Positions 32,957 to 42,152 of a DNA stretch of 64,000 nucleotides are shown in pieces. Under the pieces are notes generated by a model that saw nothing but the letters and a program-made list of their open reading frames with translations, was not told the origin of the DNA and searched no databases. A program made the translations under genes and the position numbers. Numbering within the stretch: the first letter of the stretch is position 1; each line of letters begins with the position of its first letter. This DNA is from an uncultured Corynebacterium sp. Lineage in GTDB: Bacteria; Actinomycetota; Actinomycetes; Mycobacteriales; Mycobacteriaceae. The stretch is from assembly GCF_943914615.1 (NCBI RefSeq), contig NZ_CALUCS010000003.1, positions 62,001 through 126,000 of the forward strand. Reading direction: 5' to 3'.

Positions 32957-34615
32957 ATGCTGAAGAAGATCCTGAGTTGGCCGAAGAAGGGCTGGCAGTG
33001 GCTCACGAAAATGAAGACCGCCCTGGTGCTGCTTTTCCTGCTGGCGCTGGCCGCGATCCCGGGTGCGTTGCTGCCACAGCGGTCGCTCAACGAGGGCAAG
33101 GTTGCCGAATATATTGACGCCAACGGCAAGACCGCCGAGGTTTTCGACAAACTACAGCTTTTCGACGTCTTTGGGTCCACCTGGTTCGTGGCGATCTACG
33201 TACTGCTGTTTATTTCCCTGGTCGGCTGCATCCTGCCGCGCAGCATCGACCACTACAAGGCCCTGCGTTCCTCCCCGCCGCCGGCGCCGAAGCGTCTGGA
33301 CCGCATGCCCTACCACTACTCCGGCGTTGTCGATGAATCGGTGGAGGACGTGCAGAAATCCCTGCGCAAGGAGTTTAAGGGCTGGAACGTCAACGAGGTG
33401 GAAAAGGATAACGACCGCGCCGGGGCCTGGTCCATGTCCGCAGAGAAGGGCTACCTGCGCGAGGCCGCGAACCTGGTATTCCACCTGTCGTTGGTGGGTA
33501 TCCTCATCGCGGTGGCGACGGGCAAGATGCTCTATTACGAGGGCCAGGTCATCGTCGTGGCAGGGACGGATACCGAGCAGTCGCAGTTCTGCAACTCCGC
33601 TGTCTCCAACTTCGATTCCTTCCGCAATGGCCCGGTGTTCGACGGCACGGGGCTGACCCCCTTCTGTGTGAACGTCAAGGACTTCAAGGCCGACTACCTG
33701 CAAAACGGCCAGGCCGTGGGCTTCGAGTCCAACATCGACTACGCCGGTAAGGAGGATGCCTTCAAATCGACGGATCAGTGGGAGCACGAGACGCTGAAGG
33801 TGAACCACCCGCTGCGTATCGAGGGCAACCGCGTGTACCTGCAGGGTCATGGCTACGCCCCGACGTTCACGATTAAGTGGCCGAACGGGGAGAAGCGCAC
33901 CGAGACCGTGCAGTTCCGCCCGGACGATATGACGTACTTCCTGTCCTCCGGCGCGGTGCGCTGGGATCCGCCCGCGGGCATGTACCCGGATCTGCAGGAG
34001 CGCCGCCAGAACCAGATCTCCCTGCAGGGACTGTTTGCGCCATCAGCGGAGTGGACCGGGCCGAACGGCAAGATCCTTTCCTCCAACTTCCCGGCAATGC
34101 GCGACCCCGCGGTGGCCATCGACATTTACCGCGGTGATACGGGTCTGGACGGCGGGCGCAGCCAGAACGTCTTCGCGTTGGATTCGGAGGCCCTGCACTC
34201 CGGCCAGATGCAGATGCTGGACCGCGTGAACCTGGAGAAGGGCGAATCCGTCACCCTGGACGATGGCACGGAGATCACCTTCGAGGGGGCCAAGGAGTTC
34301 GTGAACCTGCAGATCTCCAAGGACCCGACGACCACCTGGGTGCTGGTGTTTGCTGTGCTGATGCTGGCCTCGCTGGTCGCCTCCCTGGCCGTGAAACGTC
34401 GCCGCTTCTGGGTGCGCATCACCCCGGAGGGCGAGGGCACCCGCATCCAGATCGCCGGGCTGTCCCGCACTGACTCCGCCGGCTGGGGCCGCGAATTCAA
34501 CCGCCGTGCCGAGCGCGTGTTGGGGCTGGAGGAAGAGGCCCTGGACGAGGAGTACGACGTAGATTCCGACGACTGGGAGGACCACATCGACGATCACCTG
34601 GCGCAACGGGGTTGA
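32957..34615 (+). CDS. resB: System II cytochrome c synthase subunit ResB
   Basis: 552 residues. Three hydrophobic segments in the N-terminal third (about 22-40, 73-93 and 175-193) and one near the C-terminus (about 458-475) flank a large extracytoplasmic domain, as in ResB/Ccs1. The start region LSWPKKGWQWLTKMKTALVL-LFLLALAAIPGALLPQR is typical. With the next gene it forms the membrane complex that brings haem out and joins it to apocytochromes, here probably the cytochrome c1 of the bc1 complex. The last ~50 residues are acidic. It lies 93 bp after ccdA in the same direction. Confidence 0.93.
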   Translation: MLKKILSWPKKGWQWLTKMKTALVLLFLLALAAIPGALLPQRSLNEGKVAEYIDANGKTAEVFDKLQLFDVFGSTWFVAIYVLLFISLVGCILPRSIDHYKALRSSPPPAPKRLDRMPYHYSGVVDESVEDVQKSLRKEFKGWNVNEVEKDNDRAGAWSMSAEKGYLREAANLVFHLSLVGILIAVATGKMLYYEGQVIVVAGTDTEQSQFCNSAVSNFDSFRNGPVFDGTGLTPFCVNVKDFKADYLQNGQAVGFESNIDYAGKEDAFKSTDQWEHETLKVNHPLRIEGNRVYLQGHGYAPTFTIKWPNGEKRTETVQFRPDDMTYFLSSGAVRWDPPAGMYPDLQERRQNQISLQGLFAPSAEWTGPNGKILSSNFPAMRDPAVAIDIYRGDTGLDGGRSQNVFALDSEALHSGQMQMLDRVNLEKGESVTLDDGTEITFEGAKEFVNLQISKDPTTTWVLVFAVLMLASLVASLAVKRRRFWVRITPEGEGTRIQIAGLSRTDSAGWGREFNRRAERVLGLEEEALDEEYDVDSDDWEDHIDDHLAQRG

Positions 34616-34707
34616 TTTACCCCGAACGGGTGATTGTGGAAGCGCGTAAACAGGCGCTAAGCTGATATTTTGTAGCGATTTAAGACTTTTCTTTAGAAGG
34701 ATTTTCG

Positions 34708-35820
34708 ATGCAGATCGATCCGCAGCTATCCGAATTCTCCGACTTGGCTTTCCGCTCCGCGGAGTCCCTCTACCTGCTGGCACTCGCCATTTCCCTGGTC
34801 TTCTACGGAATGGTTCGTGTGGGCGCAGATCGCCGCCGCCAGCGCGCCGAGGAGCTGGAGAAGCTGCAGGCGGAGCACTCCGCACGCGCTGCCTCCACCA
34901 CCAAGGTGACCGTAGGCGCAGGTGCTACGGGCGACGCGACCGACTCGGATGTTGCCGATGCCGGTGAGATTACGGGCGACGACATCGAGCCCGACTTCGC
35001 CTCCTTCGAGGCACAGCTGCCGGAGCGCCTGCGCTCCGAGAGTATCTCCAAGACCCTGGACCGCTCCAACAAGCTCGGCGGAATCACCCAGTCCCTGGTC
35101 TGGCTGGCCATCGCAATCCACGCGGTGTTCGTGATCCTGCGCGGCCTGGCTGCCAACCGCTTCCCGTGGGGCAACCTGTTCGAGTACGTCGGCGTGGTCA
35201 CCTTGTTCGCCATGATCGTTGCCGCGCTCATGATCCGCCGCAAGGCAATGCGTGTGATGTGGCCCTGGATCCTGACCCCGGTCGCCGGCCTGCTGTTTTA
35301 CGCTGGCACCAAGCTGTACGCGGAGACCGCTCCGGTGGTACCGGCGCTGCAGTCTTACTGGTTCGTCATCCACGTATCCGTGGTGTCTATTGGCGCCGGC
35401 ATCGGCTTGATCTCCGGCATGGCTTCCCTGATGTACCTGCTGCGCCGTAAGTACCCGAAGGGTGAGGAAAAGGGCTGGTTGGGCACTGTAGCCGCCCCGC
35501 TGCCGGATGTCACCAAGCTGGATGCACTGGCCTACCGCACCGCCGTGTGGGCACTGCCGATCTTCGGTTTGGGTATCATCTTCGGCGCCATCTGGGCGGA
35601 TGCCGCATGGGGACGCTTCTGGGGCTGGGATCCGAAGGAGACCGTTTCCTTCATCACCTGGATCCTCTACGCCGCCTACCTGCACGCCCGCGCCACCCCG
35701 GGCTGGCGTGGCCCGAAGTCCGCGTGGATCAACGTCTTCGCCTTCGCCACGATGGTCTTCAACCTCTTCTTCATCAACATGGTGGTCTCCGGCCTGCACT
35801 CCTACGCTGGCCTGAACTAG
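34708..35820 (+). CDS. ccsA: System II cytochrome c synthase subunit CcsA (ResC/CcsB)
   Basis: 370 residues, polytopic. The haem-handling tryptophan-rich segment WGRFWGWDPKETVSFITWILYA lies at 301-322 (WGWD at 305-308), with conserved histidines in LHARATP and VVSGLHSYAG. An N-terminal membrane helix is followed by an Asp/Ala/Gly-rich cytoplasmic stretch (about 45-100) not found in shorter homologues. Partner of ResB in haem attachment to cytochrome c. AGAAGGAT lies seven to eight bases before the ATG. The 92 bp gap after resB contains a TGATATTTT that could be a -10 element. Confidence 0.94.
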   Translation: MQIDPQLSEFSDLAFRSAESLYLLALAISLVFYGMVRVGADRRRQRAEELEKLQAEHSARAASTTKVTVGAGATGDATDSDVADAGEITGDDIEPDFASFEAQLPERLRSESISKTLDRSNKLGGITQSLVWLAIAIHAVFVILRGLAANRFPWGNLFEYVGVVTLFAMIVAALMIRRKAMRVMWPWILTPVAGLLFYAGTKLYAETAPVVPALQSYWFVIHVSVVSIGAGIGLISGMASLMYLLRRKYPKGEEKGWLGTVAAPLPDVTKLDALAYRTAVWALPIFGLGIIFGAIWADAAWGRFWGWDPKETVSFITWILYAAYLHARATPGWRGPKSAWINVFAFATMVFNLFFINMVVSGLHSYAGLN

Positions 35821-35868
35821 CTCGGCGCTAGATTCGCCGTTCTGCCTTAATCCAGGAAGGATCTCCCC

Positions 35869-36240
35869 GTGACCGAGCACAATGCCGCTCAGCACACCTT
35901 CATCCCGGACCTCACTGTCCCGAAGGACGTCGAGGGCGGTCGTGCTGTTCCACAGGTTAAGGTCGCAGCCAATGTCGATGGTGCCCGCGTGGTGCGTATC
36001 TCCTTCCAGCCAGGCGACGTGTTTGCAGACCACAAGGCACCGAAGCCGATTCTGGTGATGGGGCAGCAGGGGCGCATCGAATTCACTGTCTGGCCCGGTT
36101 CGGAAGCTGAAGGTACGCCGGAGATCGTAGAGCTAACCCCAGGTACCGCAATCCATGTACCTGCTCACCAACTGCACGCTCTGCGTAGCCTCGGTGATGC
36201 TCCGGCAGCAGCCACGCTGATCCTGCTAACAGGGGAGTAA
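35869..36240 (+). CDS. cupin-fold protein
   Basis: 123 residues with one cupin barrel: VVRISFQPGDVFADHKAPKPILVMGQQGRIEFTV and a second motif ELTPGTAIHVPAHQLHALRSLGDAPAA. Metal-binding histidines are visible in the second motif (IHVPAHQLHAL) and one in the first (DHKAP). Cupins of this kind are sugar or small-molecule binding proteins or metal enzymes; nothing in the context decides the substrate. GTG start with AGGAAGGAT eight bases before it. It ends one base before rmlB. Confidence 0.8.
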   Translation: MTEHNAAQHTFIPDLTVPKDVEGGRAVPQVKVAANVDGARVVRISFQPGDVFADHKAPKPILVMGQQGRIEFTVWPGSEAEGTPEIVELTPGTAIHVPAHQLHALRSLGDAPAAATLILLTGE

Positions 36241-36241
36241 T

Positions 36242-37378
36242 GTGAGCAGTTTTTCTACTGTCCTCGTCACCGGCGGGGCTGGCTTTATCGGCGCGAACTT
36301 CGTTCATCGCACACTGGAGACCAGGCCGGACGTCAAGGTTCTTATTTTTGACGCCCTCACGTACGCAGCGAACCCACTGAATCTGCAGACCGAGGACGGC
36401 ATTCCGCTGGAGGATGCCTATCCGGGACGGGTGGAGTTCATCAAAGGCGACGTGGCGGATGCGTCGGCGTTCCGGGAGGCTCTCGAGCGGGCGATTACGG
36501 TTACCGAAGCCGCAGGGGATGCGGGAAACAAAGGCGCTGCCGAGCCCCAGCAGTCCGCTGCCGACCGGGTGGCGATCGTGCATTTCGCAGCAGAAAGCCA
36601 CAACGATAACTCCCTGGCCACCCCCGCGATCTTCGCCCGCAGCAACGTGGAGGGCACCCTGAACGTCGCCCAGGCGGCGGCGGACCTCGGGGTGCGCCTG
36701 CACCACATTTCCACCGATGAGGTCTTCGGCGACCTCGCCTTGGACGATCCGAATCGCTTCACGGTGGATACCCCGTACAACCCGTCCTCGCCCTACTCTG
36801 CATCCAAGGCGGCGGCGGATCACTTTGTCCGCGCCTTTGTGCGCTCGCGGGGGTTGAGGGCCACTATCTCCAACTGCTCGAACAACTATGGTCCGCGCCA
36901 GCATCCGGAGAAGTTCATTCCCCGGCAGATCACCGGCTTAATCGAGGGGCATCGTCCCCGCCTATACGGCTCGGGTGAGAACGTCCGCGACTGGATTCAC
37001 GTGGATGACCACAATGACGCTGTCTGGGCGATCCTGGATTCCGGAAAACTGGGGGAGACCTACCTCATTGGCGCAGAGGGGGAGCGCTCCAACCTGCAGG
37101 TCGTGCGCGACCTGCTGGAGCTGTTCGGCCGCCCGGCGGATGACTTTGTGCACGTCACCGACCGTCCGGGCCACGACCGCCGCTATGCGATCGACCCCAG
37201 CAGCATTGCCGAGCTGGGGTGGCAGCCGCGCTTCACGGACTTCGCCTCCGGGCTTGCCGAGACAGTGGAATGGTACCGCCGGAATGAGAAGTGGTGGGTT
37301 GAGTCCAGGGCGGCGTCCGAAAAGAAATACAGCGCCACCGAACAAGAAATAACCGCAGAAGAGGTCGATCCCGCGTAG
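36242..37378 (+). CDS. rmlB: dTDP-glucose 4,6-dehydratase
   Basis: Second step of dTDP-L-rhamnose synthesis, needed for the arabinogalactan linker. 378 residues of an extended SDR: VTGGAGFIGANFV binds NAD, TDEVFGD has the active-site Thr-Asp-Glu, and YSASKAAADH the Tyr-xxx-Lys. NYGPRQHPEKFIP and RDWIHVDDH are also family segments. A ~20-residue Ala/Gly-rich insert (about 85-105) is extra. The GTG starts one base after the cupin stop. The rest of the pathway (rmlC, rmlA) is 4 kb downstream beyond an iron transporter; rmlD is not in the window. Confidence 0.94.
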   Translation: MSSFSTVLVTGGAGFIGANFVHRTLETRPDVKVLIFDALTYAANPLNLQTEDGIPLEDAYPGRVEFIKGDVADASAFREALERAITVTEAAGDAGNKGAAEPQQSAADRVAIVHFAAESHNDNSLATPAIFARSNVEGTLNVAQAAADLGVRLHHISTDEVFGDLALDDPNRFTVDTPYNPSSPYSASKAAADHFVRAFVRSRGLRATISNCSNNYGPRQHPEKFIPRQITGLIEGHRPRLYGSGENVRDWIHVDDHNDAVWAILDSGKLGETYLIGAEGERSNLQVVRDLLELFGRPADDFVHVTDRPGHDRRYAIDPSSIAELGWQPRFTDFASGLAETVEWYRRNEKWWVESRAASEKKYSATEQEITAEEVDPA

Positions 37379-37417
37379 CGTCACCCGCGCGGGGAGTGAC
37401 CGCCCTTTTAAGCAAGG

Positions 37418-37473
37418 CTTGACTAACTTAGTGGAGCCTATGTAAGGTTCGGCTAACCGTACACTAAGTTAGT
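37418..37473 (+). promoter_or_regulatory. DtxR-type iron box within a promoter and a perfect inverted repeat
   Basis: TAAGGTTCGGCTAACCGTA at 37443-37461 matches the DtxR consensus TTAGGTTAGGCTAACCTAA at 15 of 19 positions. A TTGACT at 37419-37424 is a -35 element, and the expected -10 region falls on the left half of the box, so iron-bound DtxR would block polymerase. Outside it lie two perfect 12-bp inverted repeats, ACTAACTTAGTG (37422-37433) and CACTAAGTTAGT (37462-37473). The box precedes the siderophore ABC transporter genes. Confidence 0.75.
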
Positions 37474-37493
37474 TTGAATCTTTTAAGGGAAAA

Positions 37494-38489
37494 ATGGCAA
37501 AGAATCGCATCAAGCTGCTGGCCGCACTCGTGGCAGCAGGAATGTCCCTGGCTGCTTGCGGCTCCGCTGACGAGGGTGCGTCGCGCAACCAGTCCAGCAG
37601 CGACAGCACGATTTCCATCGAGGACAACAACGGCGAACTGCAGGTTCCGAAGAACCCGAAGTCCGTGGTTGCACTGGATAACCGCAGCTTCGAGATTCTC
37701 AACGAGTGGGGAGTGGAACTTTCCGCTGCTCCGAAGAAGCTGGTTCCGGCGACCGTCACCGACTACAAGGATGACGAGGAGATCAAGGATCTCGGCAACC
37801 ACAAGGAGCCCGACTTCGAGGCTCTGGTGGCAGCCCAGCCGGACCTGGTGATCAGCGGCCAGCGCTTCAAGGACCGCGACGATGAGATCAAGGAACTGGT
37901 CCCGGATGCGGCCGTCGTGGAGCTGGAGCCCCGCGAGGATAAGCCGATGGACGAGGAGTTGATCCGCCAGATCACCATCCTGGGTGAAATCTTCGACAAG
38001 AAGGACGAAGCCGACAAGATGGTGCAGGACTTCAACGATGCGAAGGATCGCGCGAAGAAGGCCTACGACAAGCTGGATGGCGACAAGAAGGTCATGGCCG
38101 TCAACGTCTCCGGCGGCGAAATCGGTTACGTTGCGCCGCACATCGGCCGCGTATGGGGTCCTGTGTTCGACTGGCTGGGCATGGACCCGGCACTGGAGGT
38201 CGACAACGCCTCTAGCAACCACGAGGGCGATGACATCTCTGTCGAGGCCATCGCAGATGCGAAGCCGGACTGGATGCTGGTGATGGACCGCGACGGTGCC
38301 ATCAACGCGGACAAGCCGGATTACTCCCCGGCGGCAGACGTGATCAAGCGCGCCGATCCGCTGAAGGGTGTGCCGGCGCTGAAGGAGGATCGCGTGCTCG
38401 TGGCACCGAAGGATACGTACATCAACGAGTCGATCACGACCTACACCGAGATCCTGAACTCCCTGGCAGACGCCTTCGAAGGGAAGTAA
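37494..38489 (+). CDS. iron-siderophore ABC transporter, substrate-binding lipoprotein
   Basis: 331 residues with a lipoprotein signal (lipobox SLAAC, Cys22) and a class III periplasmic-binding-protein fold: NPKSVVALDNRSFEILNEWGVEL, EALVAAQPDLVISGQ, VNVSGGEIGYVAPHIGRVWG and DWMLVMDRDGAI. The family (FecB/CeuE type) binds ferric siderophores or haem. The DtxR-type box upstream points to iron control. AAGGGA is eight bases before the ATG. The 88 bp gap behind it holds a repeated GTGCAGCAC that can fold and may stabilise this part of the transcript. Confidence 0.9.
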   Translation: MAKNRIKLLAALVAAGMSLAACGSADEGASRNQSSSDSTISIEDNNGELQVPKNPKSVVALDNRSFEILNEWGVELSAAPKKLVPATVTDYKDDEEIKDLGNHKEPDFEALVAAQPDLVISGQRFKDRDDEIKELVPDAAVVELEPREDKPMDEELIRQITILGEIFDKKDEADKMVQDFNDAKDRAKKAYDKLDGDKKVMAVNVSGGEIGYVAPHIGRVWGPVFDWLGMDPALEVDNASSNHEGDDISVEAIADAKPDWMLVMDRDGAINADKPDYSPAADVIKRADPLKGVPALKEDRVLVAPKDTYINESITTYTEILNSLADAFEGK

Positions 38490-38577
38490 TAGCGCGAATA
38501 CTGCGCGCTGTGCAGCACCGCGCATTGCCGCCGTGCAGCACTGCACAACGCTATAGAAAGTGAATTGACCAGCTGGA

Positions 38578-39579
38578 ATGACTGCTCAGAGCACTACGTC
38601 ACCCGAGGTTCGCAACGAACCTCGGGTTGCGCGTACCCGGGGAAAGCTCGTCGGCTGGAAGTTCCTCGTCGCCGCAGCGATTGTAGGGGCACTTCTCGTC
38701 GGCAGCCTGTTGATCGGCGAATACGACGTTTTCAACGCGCAAGATGGCATCGACATGTTCTCCATCACCCGCGTCCCGCGCACCATCGCATTGGTGCTGG
38801 CGGGCGCGGCGATGGCTATGTGCGGGTTGGTGATGCAGATGCTCACGCAGAACCGCTTCGTTTCACCGACCACCACCGGTACCACTGAATGGGCAGGTCT
38901 GGGCCTGCTGTTCGTGATGATCGTTTTCCCCGGTGCGACTGTGATGGGGCGGATGGTCGGCGCCGTCGTGTTTTCCTTTGTCGGCGCGATGGTGTTCTTC
39001 TTCTTCCTGCAGCGGGTATCGCTGCGTTCCTCGCTGATCGTGCCGATCGTGGGCATCATGCTGGGCGCGGTCGTCTCTGCGGTTTCCACCTTTGTGGCTC
39101 TGCAGACGGACATGCTGCAGCAGCTGGGTGTGTGGTTCGCCGGCAGCTTCACCTCGGTCTACAAGGGCCAGTACGAGATGCTGTGGGTGGTGCTGTTGGT
39201 CGTGGTGGGCGTGTTCCTGCTGGCCGACAGGCTCACCCTGGCTGGCCTGGGCGAGGACTTCGCCACCAGCGTGGGCATGAACTACCGCCGCATCGTGCTG
39301 GTCGGCACCGTGATGGTCGCCATCGCTGTGGGCGTGGTGACCGTCGTAGTCGGCAACCTGCCTTTCCTGGGGCTGATCGTGCCGAATATCGTCTCGATGA
39401 TCCGCGGTGACGACCTGCGCAGCAATCTGCCGTGGGTGTGCCTGGTGGGCATCGCTACCGTCGCCGCCTGTGACCTGCTGGCTCGTACGCTGATCTCGCC
39501 TTTCGAAATCCCTGTTTCCGTGGTGCTGGGCATCGTCGGCGCAATCGTCTTCGTCGTGCTGATTGTGAGGAACCGCTAA
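38578..39579 (+). CDS. iron-siderophore ABC transporter permease 1 (FecCD family)
   Basis: 333-residue polytopic membrane protein. FSITRVPRTIALVLAGAAMAMCGLVMQMLTQNRFVSPTTTG is the FecCD N-terminal signature, and GDDLRSNLPWVCLVGI and a Gly-rich loop for the ATPase (GLGEDFATSVGMNYR) follow. About nine or ten hydrophobic segments. Half of a heterodimeric channel with the next gene, with which the stop and start overlap by one base (TAATG). Confidence 0.92.
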   Translation: MTAQSTTSPEVRNEPRVARTRGKLVGWKFLVAAAIVGALLVGSLLIGEYDVFNAQDGIDMFSITRVPRTIALVLAGAAMAMCGLVMQMLTQNRFVSPTTTGTTEWAGLGLLFVMIVFPGATVMGRMVGAVVFSFVGAMVFFFFLQRVSLRSSLIVPIVGIMLGAVVSAVSTFVALQTDMLQQLGVWFAGSFTSVYKGQYEMLWVVLLVVVGVFLLADRLTLAGLGEDFATSVGMNYRRIVLVGTVMVAIAVGVVTVVVGNLPFLGLIVPNIVSMIRGDDLRSNLPWVCLVGIATVAACDLLARTLISPFEIPVSVVLGIVGAIVFVVLIVRNR

Positions 39580-40637
39580 TGACGAACCTAACCCTCGAGC
39601 GGCTTGTGCCGCAGCGCTTATTCTCGAGCACGCCTGACCGCTCCTCTGGTGCGTTCCCCACGCAATCGATGGCGACGAAGTACTGGCTCGCCCTGGGCAT
39701 CATCGTTGTCCTGGGCGCGGCTTCCGCGGTGGGGCTGCTGGCCTATGGCAATCCGATGCCTTTCGGCACGCGCGGCTTCTGGCTGCTGGCGGAGCGCCGC
39801 ATGAACGCGGTGATCGCCATCGCCATCGTCGCAGTCGCCCAGGCGGTGGCGACGGTGGCTTTCCAAACAGTGACGAATAACCGCATCATCACCCCGTCGA
39901 TCATGGGGTTCGAGTCGCTGTACGTGGCCATCCACACCTCCACCGTGTTCTTCCTGGGTGGCAGCGGTTTGGTGGAGGCTCGCACCATGACGACGTACAT
40001 CATCCAGCTGGCGCTCATGGTCGGCTTCGCGCTGCTGCTGTATTCCTGGCTGCTCACCGGCAAGAACGCGAATATGCACGCGATGTTGCTGGTCGGCATT
40101 GTTATCGGGGCGGGTTTGGGGTCGGTGTCTACCTTTATGCAGCGCCTATTGACGCCCAGCGATTTCGACCTGCTGACCGCCCGCCTGTTCGGGTCGGTGA
40201 ATAACGCGGAGCCAGAGTACTTTCCGATCTCTATCGTGCTGGTTGCCGTGGCCGCGGGCGCGTTGCTGCTGATGTCCCGCACTCTCAACGTGCTGGCCTT
40301 GGGGGCGGATGCGACAACGAACCTGGGCATTAATCACCGGGGTAAGGCGATCGTGGTGCTCATCCTGGTCGCGGTCCTCATGGCCGTCTCCACCGCGCTG
40401 GTTGGCCCGATGGCCTTCCTGGGATTCTTGGTGGCCACGCTGGCCTACCAGTTCGCGGGTACCTCCGATCACCGCTATGTCTTCCCGATGGCCATTGCCA
40501 CGGCCTTCCTGGTGCTGGCGGGCGCGTACTTCGTGATGAATCACATCTTCTACGCTCAGGGCGTGGTCTCGATCATCATTGAGCTGGTCGGCGGTACGGT
40601 GTTCCTCTACGTCATCCTTAGAAAGGGGCGACTGTGA
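39579..40637 (+). CDS. iron-siderophore ABC transporter permease 2 (FecCD family)
   Basis: 352 residues, the second FecCD permease: RRMNAVIAIAIVAVAQAVATVAFQTVTNNRIITPSIMGFESLY matches the family and the ALGADATTNLGINHRG loop contacts the ATPase. Its start overlaps the first permease and its stop (TGA) overlaps the GTG of the ATPase gene, so the three are translated as a coupled set. An extra N-terminal ~30 residues precede the first helix. Confidence 0.92.
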   Translation: MTNLTLERLVPQRLFSSTPDRSSGAFPTQSMATKYWLALGIIVVLGAASAVGLLAYGNPMPFGTRGFWLLAERRMNAVIAIAIVAVAQAVATVAFQTVTNNRIITPSIMGFESLYVAIHTSTVFFLGGSGLVEARTMTTYIIQLALMVGFALLLYSWLLTGKNANMHAMLLVGIVIGAGLGSVSTFMQRLLTPSDFDLLTARLFGSVNNAEPEYFPISIVLVAVAAGALLLMSRTLNVLALGADATTNLGINHRGKAIVVLILVAVLMAVSTALVGPMAFLGFLVATLAYQFAGTSDHRYVFPMAIATAFLVLAGAYFVMNHIFYAQGVVSIIIELVGGTVFLYVILRKGRL

Positions 40638-41401
40638 TCAAGCTGTCTGAAGTCACTAAGAGATATAGTGACGCCTCCGGCTCCGGAGCCAGCATCGGTC
40701 CGGCAAATCTGGAGATCCCCGCCGGGGGAGTGACCTCCCTGGTCGGCCCCAACGGCGCGGGCAAGTCCACCCTGCTCACCATGATGGGCAGGCTGCTGGA
40801 CCTGGACGAAGGAACCATTGAGGTCGCCGGCTTTGACGTGAGCACCACGAAATCCAAGGACCTGGCGAAGGTGCTGTCGATCCTGCGCCAGGAGAACCAC
40901 TTCGTCACCCGCCTGACGGTCCGCCAGCTGGTGGGCTTCGGCCGTTTCCCGTACTCCAAGGGGCGGCTGACGAGGAAGGACGAGGGCATCATCTCCACCT
41001 ATATCGACTTCTTCAACCTCCGCGAGCTGGAGAACCGCTACCTGGATCAGCTCTCCGGTGGACAGCGGCAGCGCGCCTACGTGGCGATGGTGCTGTGCCA
41101 GGAAACCGACTATGTGCTGCTGGACGAACCGCTGAACAACCTGGACATCGCCCACGCGGTGCAGATGATGAAGCATCTGCGCCGGGCGGCTTCGGAGTTC
41201 GGCCGTACCATCATTGTGGTGCTGCACGACATCAACTTCGCGGCGAAATACTCGGACCACATCTGTGCCGTCAAGGACGGGCGCATCGTGCGCTTCGGCA
41301 CCCCGGAAGAACTCATGACTGACGAGATTCTGACCGATATCTTCGACACTCCCGTAACTGTCGTCGACGGCCCTGATGGGCCGATGGCCTGCTACTTCTA
41401 G
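40634..41401 (+). CDS. iron-siderophore ABC transporter ATP-binding protein
   Basis: 255 residues. Walker A GPNGAGKST (38-46), signature LSGGQRQRAYV, Walker B DYVLLDEP and the switch His in VVLHDINFAA are all intact. Energises the FecCD permeases. GTG start overlapping the stop of the second permease by four bases (GTGA). The last gene of the iron-controlled unit; rmlC begins 55 bp later on the same strand. Confidence 0.94.
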   Translation: MIKLSEVTKRYSDASGSGASIGPANLEIPAGGVTSLVGPNGAGKSTLLTMMGRLLDLDEGTIEVAGFDVSTTKSKDLAKVLSILRQENHFVTRLTVRQLVGFGRFPYSKGRLTRKDEGIISTYIDFFNLRELENRYLDQLSGGQRQRAYVAMVLCQETDYVLLDEPLNNLDIAHAVQMMKHLRRAASEFGRTIIVVLHDINFAAKYSDHICAVKDGRIVRFGTPEELMTDEILTDIFDTPVTVVDGPDGPMACYF

Positions 41402-41456
41402 GCTCCCTGCATAACCTTGCCGTTGGTTGTCCGGCAGCGCCGCTAAAGTAGAAACT

Positions 41457-42152
41457 ATGAGTGAAACCACCCCGCGCATCGACGAGCTACTGGCAACCGC
41501 TGAACCGGGCAGCATTGTGGATCTCCCCATCCCCGGCGCCTGGGCTTATGTGCCCAAGGTGCATGGCGACGAGCGCGGCAGTTTCCACGAAAGCTTCAAG
41601 GCGGAGGCTTTCGGCGAGAAGCTGGGGTACCCCTTCGAGGTGGCCCAGGGGAACCTCTCGCGTTCCTCCCGCAACGTCGTGCGGGGCATCCACCTGGCGG
41701 ACGTGCCGCCGGGGCAGGCGAAGTTTGTCAGCTGCCTATCCGGTGCCATCACGGACGTGCTGGTGGATGTGCGTGTGGGCTCGCCGATGTTCGGCCAACA
41801 CATCTCCGTAGAGCTGTCTGCGGAGAATAATTTCAGCGTCTACGTACCTCTGGGCGTGGGCCACGGATTCCGCGCACACACCGACCAGACGACCGTGAAC
41901 TACCTGGTTACCGAGGCATACAACCCGGAGAGGGAATACGGTATCGACCCGTTTGATGCGGAACTGGCTGTAGCCTGGGGCGTCACTAAGGAACAAGCCG
42001 TACTATCCAACAAGGACGATTCGGCGCCAAGCTTGAGCGAGGTACGCGACCGTCTGCCCGAATACCGCGAGGTGCGGGCATGGGAGGCACAACTGCGCGC
42101 CGACTGGGCCGAAGCGCTACAGGCAGCCGACGAGTGGGAGCAGGCCGACTGA
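41457..42152 (+). CDS. rmlC: dTDP-4-dehydrorhamnose 3,5-epimerase
   Basis: 231 residues of the cupin-fold epimerase: DERGSFHESFK, VVRGIHLADVPPGQAKFVSCL with catalytic His79, LVDVRVGSP, and VPLGVGHGFRAHTDQTTVNYLVTE with the second active-site region and YNPEREYGI. Longer than the 180-200 of most RmlC by a C-terminal helix. It is not fused to RmlD, as happens in some corynebacteria (from memory). The ATG at 41457 is preferred; the frame is open ten codons upstream. The stop overlaps the rmlA start (TGATG). Confidence 0.92.
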   Translation: MSETTPRIDELLATAEPGSIVDLPIPGAWAYVPKVHGDERGSFHESFKAEAFGEKLGYPFEVAQGNLSRSSRNVVRGIHLADVPPGQAKFVSCLSGAITDVLVDVRVGSPMFGQHISVELSAENNFSVYVPLGVGHGFRAHTDQTTVNYLVTEAYNPEREYGIDPFDAELAVAWGVTKEQAVLSNKDDSAPSLSEVRDRLPEYREVRAWEAQLRADWAEALQAADEWEQAD

